From contig NC_089445.1 in assembly GCF_026210795.1 (NCBI RefSeq), positions 1-64,000 on the forward strand: 64,000 bases of DNA. Reading direction: 5' to 3'. This DNA comes from Rhizophagus irregularis (lineage: Eukaryota; Glomeromycota; Glomeromycetes; Glomerales; Glomeraceae). The notes under the pieces are model-generated. The model worked only from the letters and a program-made list of their open reading frames with translations. It had not been told where the DNA came from and made no database searches. The position numbers were made by a program, and so were the translations under genes. How positions within the stretch are numbered: the first letter of the stretch is position 1; each line of letters starts with the position of its first letter. Positions 45,108 through 55,673 of the stretch are shown here, in pieces.

Positions 45108-47831
45108 TTATGTTATTACGTCAGCTGCGCTGGAAAAAATACGTTCAGCAGGAGCACTCGTTGCTACCAAATAAAATATTTTACATTAAAAAATATTATT
45201 GAATAATAAATAAAACAGATTAGTAATAAACCTGGAACCCCAAGGTAGTCCTTGGCCATGTTTGATAAGTTAGGATATTCTTTCTCGTGTCGCTATTAAT
45301 TAAAAAATTGTTACAAATATTTAATTAAATAAATATCCTTTAAAATAATAAACTTACTTTCCACCAATTTAAAGTATCACACAGAGCTTGTGCACGATCA
45401 GCATTAAGATAACGATCAAATTCACTTACAGTTTCAATACGGCGCCGTTTGGAAATATGTGAAACAAGATCTTCATTTGATGAATTATATTCTATATTAG
45501 TATTTTGAGTTTCTTGAGGTGCATATAACGTCATATAGAGTTCAGATACCTATTAAATTATTATATAGTATGTATAAAATAAAGAAAATTATAATATAAT
45601 TTAAATAAAACAAATAAAACTCATACAGTTTTTTTTGTTCTATCAACCCATTGGGTTTCCCATTCATTATCTTTCATATATTCTACTTTAAGATGTGGAT
45701 CTAAAACTATATATATTACAAACATTATTAAAATTAATTAAATTAAATTAACTTAATAATAACTTACTTAAAGAAACTGCATATAAAGTTGAATCAGTTT
45801 TATTGTAGTAAATTTTAAGCTTATTAATGGCATTAATTGCCGCTTCCTATTAAAAAAAAAGGAATTTAATTACATTTAATATAAATATTAAATATAAATA
45901 AACTTACTTTTTCATTTTCAAATCTATTTGGAGTATCCCGAAAATCCTCTAATTTATTTAACAAAATATTGTATATAGGAATCACGTATGATAGTGTTGG
46001 GTATGTTTCTCCACAAATTTGCTTTGTTGCTTTAGCAAAATACTAAAAAATAAAAATTTTTAATAAAACTATAAAAATACATAATTATATATATATAATT
46101 AAAATTTAACCTTCAATAACTCTTCTATTTCTAACAAATTAATCCATTCATCTTCATTAATTGTAAAAGGACGAAGATTTGAATCACTATTACATAATAT
46201 ATTAAGAGGCTAAAAATAAAATTATAATTGTTTTTAATAAATTAATTAAAATAAAAATTAATAAAATAACAAACTTACTTCCTTAAGTTTTCTTGCCCTT
46301 ACAAGCATATCATACGTAGAGTTCCATCTAGTGCGAACATCTAGTATGACATTTAGATTTGGAACATTTGCAACTTTACATTGAGCTTTGAATTTATCTA
46401 CTTGTTGGGGTGATGCTTTTATTTTTTTAATAAGAGTACGAAGCTAAAAGGCAATATAATTTTTAATAGATTATTAATTAAATTTTAATAATAATAATAT
46501 AATAAAATTATTTACCTTAACTATCAAACTACCAACTTCTTCATTTGATGATTCATCATTATCTGTGGCTTTAAGGGTAGTAAGAACTTGTTGCGCTGCC
46601 AAATTGATTACATGGGCCAAGCAACGAACATGCTTATCTTCACTATCATAATAGATATATCTTTGAGAAAGATCAGATTCAACAGCTTTGAGAAATGTAA
46701 CATTGTTGCTGGCATTATCAGTCGTTACCTCAAGAATCTATATAAATTTTTTTTTTTTAATTTTTATTAAAATTATCTTATTATTTATAGAAAAAACTAA
46801 CCTTTGATTCAATATTAAAATTTTTTAAGCTTTTTAAAAAAGCATCTTTGATATTGGCACCTGAGTGCGGCCCTTCAAGTTTAATAAAATCTAAAAGGAA
46901 ACTTTTTAATTTCCAATTTTCTGTAACCCAATGAGCTGTTATTCCCAAAAAAGAAAAATTATTTGATGAAGTCCATGCGTCGATCGTAAAAGAAATTTTA
47001 CTAGACGTATTCTACAAAAATTAAAATAATAATTAGTAAAATTCAAATAAAACTATTATTAAAAAACATTAATATATACAACCTGTAAAATAGAAGCAAC
47101 TTTTTTTTGACTATCATTAAAAGATGTCATAATATAATTTTTGATTGTATCAGCAGATGGAATGAATGCATCTTTACGTAAAAGAAAAATCATATTACGA
47201 AAATCTTCAGATTCAACACAAGTAAAAGGAAGGTCATTTTTTACAATCCATCGAATAATAAATTTTTTAAAAGTTTCTTTACTATATACCTAAATATAAA
47301 TATTAATAAAATACATGAGTTTATAAATTTAAAAATTAAAATATTCATATTTAATGCACAAAATTATAACCTATAAACTGAATAAAAAGAAATGAACATT
47401 ATACTTACAATTACTTCAGAATTATTAATAGATTCACGTATTGTAAGTTGTTTTTTTCCTTTTTCTTTCATTAATTTATGTTTACTTTTAATATGACCAG
47501 CCATTCCTGACGTACTTCCTTTATTGCAAGCAATTAAAATCTTACAATGCTTGCATTTTGCCTTCTTCACAGTTTCATCATATGTGAAGTGCTCCCACAC
47601 CCAACTACGTTTCTTCGTATTAGTTTCTTCTTGTTCTACTTCACGCTCAATATTTTTTTCGATCTGCTGCTCCCCAGTTTCAGTATCATCAACTTGATTT
47701 TCTTCAGTTTCAGACTCAGCCTCTTCCTCATTCTCATACTCAGCCTCTTCCTCAGTCTCATACTCAGCCTCTTCCTCAGCTTCTTCCTCAGCCGTTTCCT
47801 CAATGTCGTTTTCTTTGAACTCAGAAGTCAT
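45108..47831 (-). CDS. hAT transposase, intron-rich
   Basis: About 12 exons with 50-90-bp introns are readable on the minus strand. Exon 1 (47831-47409) has a Glu-rich N-terminus and a BED zinc finger (SWVWEHFTYDE, CKHCKILIAC, GHIKSKHK). The hAT core follows in order: FIIRWIVKNDLPFTCVE, TIDAWTSSNNFSFLGITAHW (~46990), ILEVTTDNASNN (second catalytic Asp, ~46720), HVRCLAHVINLAAQQ, RTRWNSTYDMLVRARKLKE (~46320), YPTLSYVIPIYNILLNK, VLDPHLKVEYM, and the dimerisation end LNWWKRHEKEYPNLSNMAKD then ATSAPAERIFSSAADVIT. A TAA at 45108 comes early: RASLAPETVRAVMCLKHW, the usual C-terminal end, is found further on in another frame near 44990. The catalytic Glu region seems kept. The transposase would act on the 9-kb element ends. 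Confidence 0.85.
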
Positions 47832-48040
47832 TATTAAAATTAAAGTTATTATTATTATTATAAAGAAATTAGTATATAACTAATATTAGAAATGAAAAAA
47901 ATGAAAAAAATGTAAAAAAAAGATTAAAATTGATAAGATCGATCTGCAAAAATTCGGTAATTAAACAATTCCGTAATATTGCAGATTGCGCGATTTTGCA
48001 ATCATGTGATTTGTGGCGAGAAGAACGATACTAACGTTCT
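47832..48040. promoter_or_regulatory. Putative hAT transposase promoter region
   Basis: AT-rich 5' region of the hAT gene. GATCGATCTGCAAAAATTCG and short GCAAT words are present, but no precise element can be named. Confidence 0.25.
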
Positions 48041-48860
48041 TGATTAAAAAAAATTAAAGAAAAGAAAAGAAAAAATGTCGTACTTGACATTTTTTAATAA
48101 GAAAAAAAATTAATTAGTTAGAAAACGCCAAGTGCGACGTTTTTAAACTAAAAAATCAAAAAAAAATGTATTTTTTATTAAAAACGTTGCACTTTGACGT
48201 TTTTAAACTAAAAAATAAAAAAAATTGTATTTTTTTATTAAAAACGCCGTATTTTGACGTTTTTTTAATAAAAAATAAATTAAACTTAGTTAAAAAACGT
48301 CAAGTGTGACGTTTTTAAACTAAAAAATAAAAAAAAAAATTTTTTATTAAAAACGTCACACTTTGACGTTTTTTTATAAAAAATAAATTAAATTAGTTAA
48401 AAAACGTAAAGTGCAATGTTTTTAAACTAAAAAATAAAAAAAAAAATTTTTTATTAAAAACGTCGCACTTTAACGTTTTTTTAATAAAAAATAAATTAAA
48501 TTCGTTAAAAAATGTCAAGTGCGACGTTTTTAAACTAAAATCAAAAAAAAATATAATTTTTTATTAAAAACACCGCATTTTGACGTTTTTTAATAAAAAA
48601 TAAATTAACTTAGTTAAAAAACGTCAAGTGCGACGTTTTTTAAACTAAAAAATAAAAAAAAAATTTTTTATTAAAAACGTCGCACTTTGACGGTTTTTTA
48701 ATAAAATTAGTTAAAAAACGTCAAGTGCGGCATTTTTTAACCAAAACATTTAATTTTTTTTTTAATCAAAAAGCGCGAAGTTCGACGTTTTTAATTAATT
48801 AAATAAAAAAAATTATAAAAACGTCAAGTTTGACGCTTTTATTTTTTATGATTTTTGCCG
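48040..48860. repeat. Tandem ~107-bp repeats with inner dyads
   Basis: About seven units, each with AAAACGTCAAGTGCGACGTT, a poly-A spacer, then the inverse-like AAAACGTCGCACTTTGACGT. Each unit can therefore fold into a hairpin. They fill the region between the hAT gene and its subterminal repeats. Confidence 0.8.
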
Positions 48861-49004
48861 CAATACTGCAGCCTGGGGCCCTAGTTGCGAAACTTTTTTT
48901 TACCAAATTGCCAAATAAAAAACATTTCGCAACGTTTTTATAAAATTATCAAAAGAAAAAACATTGCGCAACGTTTTTTTAACTAATAAAATGTTTTGCG
49001 AAGT

Positions 49005-49356
49005 TCGGTAAATCGGTTCGGTAAATCTACTGAAACTGATCGATAAATCTACTGAAACTGAACGGTAAAGTTTACCGAACTGATCGGTGAAATCTACTGA
49101 ACTGATCGGTAAAATCTACTGAACTGATCGGTAAAATCTACCGAACTGATTGGTAAAATTTACCGAAACTTACCGAAAGTTTATGTTCGGTAAATCAGTT
49201 TGGTAAATCGCAAAACCAATACCGAAATCGAAGTTACCGAAACTGATCGGTAAATTTACCGAAAGGTTCAGTTCGGTAAATCAGAATACCGAAACCGTTC
49301 CGATACCGAAACCGATTGGTACGGTTTGGTAGTTACCAAAACCAATCGGAGTCCTA
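49005..49356. repeat. hAT right subterminal repeats
   Basis: At least ten GATCGGTAAA-TCTACCGAACT-like words up to the right terminal inverted repeat. The left end holds the same words in inverse (40335-40485). Confidence 0.8.
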
Positions 49357-49814
49357 ATCAGGCATCAATCAGTCACCAATCAGGCAGTTTGCTAACTTTT
49401 GATCCAGTGATCAGAAAAGAATGAAATATAGCTCATTGGAATCGTCTCAACAAGATGAATCTAATGGTAGTAAAATCGCATCTCTAGGATTAATAGTTAA
49501 TAAAAAATTAAATAAAATATAAATGATACATTTTATTTTTATATTTTACTTAATTTCTCATCAAGTATTAATCCTAGAAATGCGATTTTACTACCATTAG
49601 ATTCGTCTTGTTGAGTCGATTCCAATGAGCTATATTTCATCCTTTTCTGATTACTGGATCAAAAGTTAGTAAACTGCCTGATTGGTGACGGTATTTGGCG
49701 AAAATGCCAATCAGTCACAGGCATCAATCAGTCACCAATCAGCTACCTGATTGGTGACCGATTGGTGCCTAATTTTTCACTTTTTGACCTGTATCCGTCA
49801 ATTGCTTTAAAGAG

Positions 49815-50466
49815 TTAAAAATTAAAATAATTAATTAATAATAAATTATAAAATATAAAAAATAAATAAATCTTAATTCTTGACTCATCAAGCGTTAGAT
49901 TTTTAGAATCTTCAATAATTTTCTTAACTTTTTCATTAACTCTTGCTATTTCTTGATTTAATAATCTACTACCAAACAATTCACGTGAAGGTGGCATATA
50001 TCCTGGTCTCATTTCATGAAGAAATTTGATAAAAAATGGGTTTTCAATAATTGAAAATGATATACCACAACATGTAAATACACGTACAAGAGCACGAGTA
50101 ATAGATGCTTCTTTTTGAGGAGGTATATTAGTTGATTCAAACCAATCAGTTAACTTTCATTGCTCTGTCTGAATTTTTCTTTTTTTATTATTTTTTGATA
50201 AAGGAATTGCAGTAGTATCTTCACTTCCAAAATCTCATGATGAAACTACACCTAAATAAAATGCATATACCAATTCTGGACTTTCTTTACAATTATTAGC
50301 TAAATGTTCTTCTAATTGGTATGGGTGGCTACAAGTCCAAATTTTTTACAATAATTACACTTAGCAGAAAAATGGCACGTAGACTTAAGAGGTTTCTTTT
50401 CAAAATGCTTTTACACTTCACTTTAAGGACGACCACTAGATTTTCTTTCTTTTTGTTGAGAGTTCA
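49815..50466 (-). pseudogene. Second, decayed hAT transposase 5' part
   Basis: From ATG at 50466 (NSQQKERKSSGRP) a BED-finger-like stretch is visible (KHFEKKPLKSTCHFSAKCNY then CKKFG). Several stops and shifts follow, then the later hAT part MRPGYMPPSRELFGSRLLNQ (49815-50012) and a plausible splice donor. It is unlike the intact hAT next to it, so it comes from another family. Confidence 0.6.
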
Positions 50467-50469
50467 TTT

Positions 50470-51025
50470 TTGATTTTTATATAATAATGTGAAAATACAA
50501 AAAAAAAAATTATAACGTAACATTACCAATATATAGTTGAGAAATTAAGGGGAAAATTGTGTTATAATACTTAAATGAATAAAATAATCATGCATTCGTG
50601 CTAAAATGATTACTAATTATTATATAACAATTAATATTATATAACAATTAACAAAGCAAATAGACTCAGGGAAGTTTTTATTTTTTTTTTAAATGTAATA
50701 TTGTAACTGTTATATAATCGGTTAATCAAATGATCAGATCTACTGATCTAATATCTAAGATCTTCATTATACATTTGTACTATATATCAATTTCGTCATG
50801 ACGAAATATTTTGAAATTTCGAAATTTAAAATGAAGTGATAAATATATTTCGGTTTCATCATATGACGAAATATTTTGATTTCGCCAAGTATCACTAATT
50901 AGAATGTTTATTTAATTGGTATATGCGTTAAAAAATGTTTTAAATTTGGCATTTTTTAAGATAAAGAAATATTTTAAAAAAAAATTTAAGAAATATAATA
51001 CATAATTATTATAGGATAAATCTAA
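50470..51025. other. AT-rich spacer
   Basis: No gene. Includes ATTTCG/CGAAAT dyads at 50790-50890. Confidence 0.4.
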
Positions 51026-51337
51026 TTGTAACAGCCTGTTACACGTCTTATTTGTAACAACCCCAATTTTATCCAATTAAAATTTAAGATCAGGCGTAAT
51101 GTAAACAAAAACAAAAGATCAGTTGTGTAACTAAGACAAAAGAATTTTTTAAAAAATTTCAAGAAACTGCTTATAACTTAAACTTTTGTCTATGAAACTG
51201 TCTTAAGTACATTAAGTAAAAGTTTTCCAAATTAAATTTTGCATATAAAAATTTTATTTGTGAAACACATTAAATTTATTATTAAAAAAAAATAAAAAAA
51301 GGATGTTACAAATAAAATATGTAACAGGCTGTTACAA
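51026..51337. mobile_element. 312-bp MITE-like element, TTGTAACAG ends
   Basis: Left arm TTGTAACAGCCTGTTACA...TTATTTGTAACA, right arm its inverse TGTTACAAATAA...TGTAACAGGCTGTTACAA (~38 bp). The outer 18 bp of each arm are also palindromic. The target duplication is not clear. Confidence 0.7.
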
Positions 51338-51711
51338 ATACATTTTTTCATTATTATATACTATATTTATTTAATATACAGTAGATAAATCAAGTATATA
51401 TAGTGATGTCTACTTGATCTATCTATTTACACCATAGTGATGCCTACTTATAGATATTGATACATATTTACTTATTTTTACGTGTCTATGCCCTTCTGAT
51501 GCTTTATTACTATCCATCTGTTTTCACTGGTCTGTGACTATTTGGTCGCTAAGCAGGGCAGAGGTTTATTTTTCCATTCTGAAGCCTTTTAACAATTGTA
51601 TAGGAGTAAAGTTGGTTTTTCCACTCTTTGACCCTTTTGGTTGCCATATTTGAGGTTGAGGGTGTGGCCCATTTGCTGGCCTTTTAAGTTGCTAAAATGG
51701 TGTAAAAAAAT

Positions 51712-51880
51712 CATCAGGTGGCGCAGTAAATTTGCAGTTCAGATTTTGGCCAGCTTTATACCATAATTTCGGCCAATCTTTGGAAATTAGCACCATGGTA
51801 GGCAGCATCCTGGTAGCGTCCTGGTAGTATCCTGGAGCTGTCATGGAACTGGCTGGGAACCTGAGTGTTTCTATTAGTTT
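51712..51880. repeat. SINE-like repeat, copy 2
   Basis: GGTGGCGCAGTAAATTTGCA then GTTCAGATTTTGG, similar to pol III A and B boxes. The order of words matches 11550-11765. Upstream (51540-51700) and downstream (51880-52290) sequences have no gene seen. Confidence 0.45.
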
Positions 51881-52631
51881 GCCAGTTTCAGGCCAGCTTG
51901 GATGTCGAATTTGTACTGCGCCTTACTGCGCCAGTTACGCGATCCCGTTACGGCATCAAACACCCTTTCATAGTTACGCTAACGACGAGAATATTTCCAG
52001 AATATTTCTGGCTTGGGTTGTGAGCTCTTCCCCGTTACCTTCCTATCACATTCGAGGTGGTGGTTGGTTAGAAGTTTGAAGATGCCCATTTGATTGCCGG
52101 ATGAGACACGAAGTGCTGAATTGGTGACCCAGATGTGTAATCCTGCCTTTCATGATCCTTTTGATTGCTGTCGTCGGGCTGGTAGTGTGCCTCGCTACGC
52201 TCATCCCACCTCAGCCTTGTGGCCTCGCAGTACCTACATCACCCCTCCGTGGGGCGGGAAATCCCTATACATCTGAAACAATATGAAACAAGATCTGAAA
52301 CATAACAATATAAGCAAAAAAGGATAAAATAAGGGAAAAGAGAGGAAAATAAGAGAGAATCAGAGAGGGTGTTTCGATGTTTCAAATGTTTCGGCAATTT
52401 TGGTAAAAGTCGGGTGAAGACAACCCTCCCAGAAAAAGTTTTGATTTTACCCCCCAGATCCGAAACTTCTGAAACATCTGAAACCGATTCAGGATTCCGT
52501 TCGTTTTCTTATTGGAGGCAGTGAGATAGCAAATCGAGTAAACAGATAGGTTAATAACCCCTAGAAGGACTGTAGAACCACAGGAGGGTAACCGAGTAGG
52601 AGCGCGGATCTTTGGAAAAAATATATTCGGC

Positions 52632-52641
52632 AATTGAAGAT
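52632..52641 (+). promoter_or_regulatory. AATTGAAGAT upstream motif
   Basis: Stands 24 bases before the ATG of the F-box-like gene, followed by TATAAGTAACATA. The same word occurs before other genes of this element (minus strand: 61095-61104 followed by TATAAGTAACATAA, 60145-60154; variant AACTGAAGAT at 61675-61684). Confidence 0.5.
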
Positions 52642-52664
52642 TAGGTAACTATAAGTAACATACA

Positions 52665-53180
52665 ATGATAAACTTACACGCCGCCACTTCTCTTGCCGAA
52701 GACCTCGGGCTTGATCTTGTAGACATCTATGGAATCCGTAAATGGATCCAAATTCAGGCATCACCCCTCAATGACCCGGATATAGTAGCAGAGATGGTCA
52801 GAAACCTTCCGGTTAAAGAATTCGGAAAACATCTCAAGATTAACAGACTCTGGTATAACTGTTGTAAAGCCGAGTTGTGGAAGCGGCATAAAGAAGCCGA
52901 AGAGGTATACAAACAGGCAGTAGACTACTACAAAGAAGCCATTGACAATTTCAATGAAGCCGATCAGAAAAAATACACCAGGTTTGCAGGGATGGTAGTA
53001 ATAGAAAGAGCACTCCTCAGATGCGGCTTTATAACGCAAGAGTCCGACTGAAAAAAATGGACTCAAATAACGTACAACATCCAATTGCTTAAGGAAGGTC
53101 GCACTCCTGACGACTCGGATGATGAATCAGATGATGGAAAGGTATCTCTCGATGACTCAGATGATAAGGAATACTTTTAA
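52665..53180 (+). pseudogene. F-box-like protein with acidic tail
   Basis: 172 codons in one frame with a single in-frame TGA at 53049. VAEMVRNLPVKEFGKHLKIN followed by RLWYNCCKAELWKRH looks like a degenerate F-box. Then comes a helical KEAEEVYKQAVDYYKEAIDN stretch and, after the TGA, an Asp/Ser-rich end (PDDSDDESDDGKVSLDDSDD). TGA could come from CGA. The upstream motif AATTGAAGAT is shared with other genes of the Polinton-like element, suggesting it is element cargo. Confidence 0.5.
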
Positions 53181-53189
53181 AAGGCGGTA

Positions 53190-53510
53190 CTAATCCGTCT
53201 TCCTCTTTTTTGCCTCCTTAAGGCATTTATCAATACACTGCTTACACGTGTCATCAGAATCTAAGATTTTCTGCCCGAGTTTTTTGCATTGCCGATTGTA
53301 CGCCGTCTGATGTCTTTTAGCCGCAGTTTCTTTTTTCTTCTCCTTGGTTTTCTTTTTGATAACCCAGTCTATCCCAGTAAAAGTATTCTTATGCATCCCA
53401 CAAACTGTGCAATCACCATGCAGCTGGTAACGCCCATTTGTGGTCATATCTTGTATTTCACTAGCAGTCTCGGTTTCCTTCTTACACTTTAGGCAGTAAA
53501 ATCGTGTCAT
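53190..53510 (-). CDS. Small zinc-ribbon protein (DUF5679-like)
   Basis: 106 residues. MTRFYCLKCKKETETASEIQ, then TTNGRYQLHGDCTVCGMHKN, form a CX2C...CX2C zinc ribbon of the kind found as a small protein in many large DNA viruses and Polinton relatives. A lysine-rich middle and a second cluster (CKQCIDKCLKEAKKRKTD) suggest nucleic-acid binding. The gene ends in TAG. It is divergent from the integrase gene with ~45 bases between the starts. Confidence 0.7.
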   Translation of the reverse strand: MTRFYCLKCKKETETASEIQDMTTNGRYQLHGDCTVCGMHKNTFTGIDWVIKKKTKEKKKETAAKRHQTAYNRQCKKLGQKILDSDDTCKQCIDKCLKEAKKRKTD

Positions 53511-53554
53511 TTTAAGATTTGAAGTCCGAAATCTTTCCTTTAATTTGTCGTAAT

Positions 53555-54645
53555 ATGTCGCAATTAGAGAATTACTACAAATACTACAATCTCTCGGAGT
53601 ACCAGCACGAATTCTAAAAGGTGAGGAGCACTACAACCTATACAAAAAGCCCCTAAAGGAAAAGTCATCAGAGCGTTCACGAGTAGTTGTATGGAAACCA
53701 AATGCGACGCATCAGGCAGATCTCGCAGAGATGCCAGTCGACCCCAAAGGATTCCACTATTTCCTCGTAGTGGTAGAAGTCGCGGGTAAACGAGTCGACG
53801 CAGAGCCCTAAAGGATAAAACCGCAAATAGAGTTCTAAACGGGTTTGTCAAAATCTACAGAAGAAATCGCATTAAGCCACCAACACATCGAATAGAGACA
53901 GACTCCGGATCAGAATTCACCAATGATCAGGTACGTGATTTTTTCCTGAACAGCCTAGGGGTGATGATGAGGTTTGGAGAGCCGGGAAGACACAAACAGC
54001 AATCATACGCTGAACGAGCTATCCAAGCGATCCAGGAGCCTCTCCTAAAACGAATGGTGGCACAGGAGTTGAAGACCGGGGTGACATCCGTGGAATGGTC
54101 AGAAGATTTCTGTGATGTAGTTAATAAAATAGATGAAATCTGGCAGAGAAATCCCCCAGACATTCCGACAGGGTCACCCAAAGTGTCAAAAAAGACGGAA
54201 CTTCTCTCTGAAGGAACACATGTCCGAGTCAAGTTAGACGAACCTATTTCAGTACTCGGGAATAAACTCCATGGAAAATTTCGTACAGGTGACATAAGAT
54301 GGAATCCCAATATCCGTGTCATCAAAAAAATGATCCTCTCACCCGAACAGCCTCCTACGTATCTTCTTCGATGGACCACACGGGCGTCTAGGTGTATCCA
54401 GATGTGCGTACACCCGAAAAGAGTTGCAGATTGTTCCAGAAAATGAACATCCCCCACCTGACTCCGTGATAAGAGGGCAACCCGAAAGATTTGTACCTGA
54501 GCGGATACTCCGGCATCGCATCAGGAAGGGTCAAGACCAGTATCTAGTCAAGTGGGAACGATACCCAGATACCGAAGCCACTTGGGAACCCGCTGACCGG
54601 TTGGAGGAGGATGTCCCTGCCTTAATCCGCAAATTTTGGAAATAA
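53555..54645 (+). pseudogene. Polinton-type DDE integrase with chromodomain
   Basis: Retroviral-like integrase that inserts element DNA. The core is readable over three frames: D in HQADLAEMPVDPKGFHYFLV (~53710), D in RIETDSGSEFTNDQVRDFF (~53902) and E in HKQQSYAERAIQAIQEPL (~54003), spacing D-36-E. A one-base slip near 53808 and another near 54369 break the frame. The C-terminal chromodomain (RFVPERILRHRI then YLVKWERYPDTEATWEPA) ends the protein; it would steer insertion to chromatin marks. The N-terminal part up to 53700 is frame-mixed. It faces the protease gene tail to tail, 15 bases apart, as in the 10.2-11.0 kb remnant. Confidence 0.85.
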
Positions 54646-54659
54646 AAAATAAATATTCC

Positions 54660-55673
54660 CTATTTTTTGTCTCCTCGATTCACGTCAGAAACTATCGGGA
54701 TAAAAACATTCTTCTCATTACAAGTAAGGGCGATATGTTCACGTGATTCATAGACATCATAATTGTAACGTTTCAGACACGTCCGGCTCAATCCAATCTC
54801 CCTATGCTTGTAATCGCTTAAAACCGCGAGATTCTCAGTGATTACACAATCAGGGGTTAGTTTGATTGACACACCTTTTACCATGCCGAATGTCCTACCA
54901 GAACCCGGAGCGCCAGATATGTTATGTGTAATACTCTTGTCGATATCCAACCCTAATTCTTCAGCGGCTTCCCTCTGAATAAAAGACGCGTTAGCACAAG
55001 TGTCTGCTAAACACTGAATTGCTATCCCATTGACCTCCCCATCTAGCGCTAAAAGATCTTTAGTATTCTCCAAACGAGCTATGTCAATATCCATCGGGTC
55101 ATCTTCCCTGATATCCTCTTCTTGTTTTTCCTCAACTAGGTCTTCCGGAATCTCCGTACTTTTACGAGCAGACTTTAATTCTTTCCGAAGAATCTCGCGG
55201 AGTAATTTTCTAAAATCTGCAGACCTTAATAAACTTAATGAATCATTTTTGGTGACGGCTTTTATAAGTGTGGGCTTACTACTAGTAACCTTCACAGGAA
55301 TCTTAATAGGAGTCATTTTAACTGATTTTTTTGGAACAGATTTAAGAAGTTTCGAGATACTTATACCCTTATCCGAGTTTACTTTTTTTTTTGTACTTCG
55401 AACTGCACAAATCCGAAAACCACCTTCCTCATCGGGAACAATTTTCAAGTCATCAAAACTCGCGGTATTAGTATCAATATCCATAGCATCATCATTAAGA
55501 TCGAGGTTTCTCATTGCTCGGGCTAATTCCAGATCATCGCGTCTATCTTTAGCCTTCTGAAGTCTCTTTGGAAATCTTTTAGACGTCTCATATCCCATAA
55601 TAAGATCAATAACATGTTGATCATCCTCACTAGTCCACTCAGGAGCATCAGGGTCACATGGGGTCATCACCAA
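54660..55673 (-). CDS. Retropepsin-like aspartic protease (Gag-Pro type)
   Basis: 337 residues. The N-terminal half is charged and looks disordered (RRDDLELARAMRNLDLNDDA, MDIDTNT). The retropepsin domain starts near residue 208: ALDGEVNGIAIQCLADTCAN then ASFIQREAAEELGLDI, with DTCA where DTGA is usual, and a late strand at ITENLAVLSDYKHREIGLSR. It would mature the Gag-like protein encoded just upstream. It overlaps the preceding Gag tail frame by ~20 bases in a +1 relation (CCC ATG TGA), so a Gag-Pro frameshift fusion or a simple mutation is possible. There is no reverse transcriptase or RNase H after it, only the stop and then the integrase on the other strand. Confidence 0.75.
   Translation of the reverse strand: MVMTPCDPDAPEWTSEDDQHVIDLIMGYETSKRFPKRLQKAKDRRDDLELARAMRNLDLNDDAMDIDTNTASFDDLKIVPDEEGGFRICAVRSTKKKVNSDKGISISKLLKSVPKKSVKMTPIKIPVKVTSSKPTLIKAVTKNDSLSLLRSADFRKLLREILRKELKSARKSTEIPEDLVEEKQEEDIREDDPMDIDIARLENTKDLLALDGEVNGIAIQCLADTCANASFIQREAAEELGLDIDKSITHNISGAPGSGRTFGMVKGVSIKLTPDCVITENLAVLSDYKHREIGLSRTCLKRYNYDVYESREHIALTCNEKNVFIPIVSDVNRGDKK

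Larger units (their letters stand above)
40319..49356. mobile_element. 9.04-kb hAT transposon
   Basis: Ends TAGGGCTCCGATCGG and CCAATCGGAGTCCTA (one mismatch each side), flanked by a perfect 8-bp duplication ATCAGGCA (40311-40318, 49357-49364). Subterminal regions on both sides (40335-40485, 49005-49350) are packed with GATCGGTAAA/CCGAACC words, as usual for transposase binding in hATs. It contains an intron-rich hAT transposase (minus strand), a nested 1.9-kb element and tandem repeats. Confidence 0.93.
40292..49793. mobile_element. Split foldback element, CACAGGT ends
   Basis: Left tip CACAGGTCAAAAGTGAAAAA (40292-40318) and right part (49365-49793, ending TTTTTCACTTTTTGACCTGT-A). A 3-bp duplication TCC (40289-40291, 49794-49796) is found if the last base is a G-to-A change. 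The right part is itself a hairpin: GATCCAGTGATCAGAAAAG near 49400 and its inverse near 49640. The 9-kb hAT landed in its left arm. The ends resemble the CACTGGT elements at 16187 and 21371. Confidence 0.75.
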
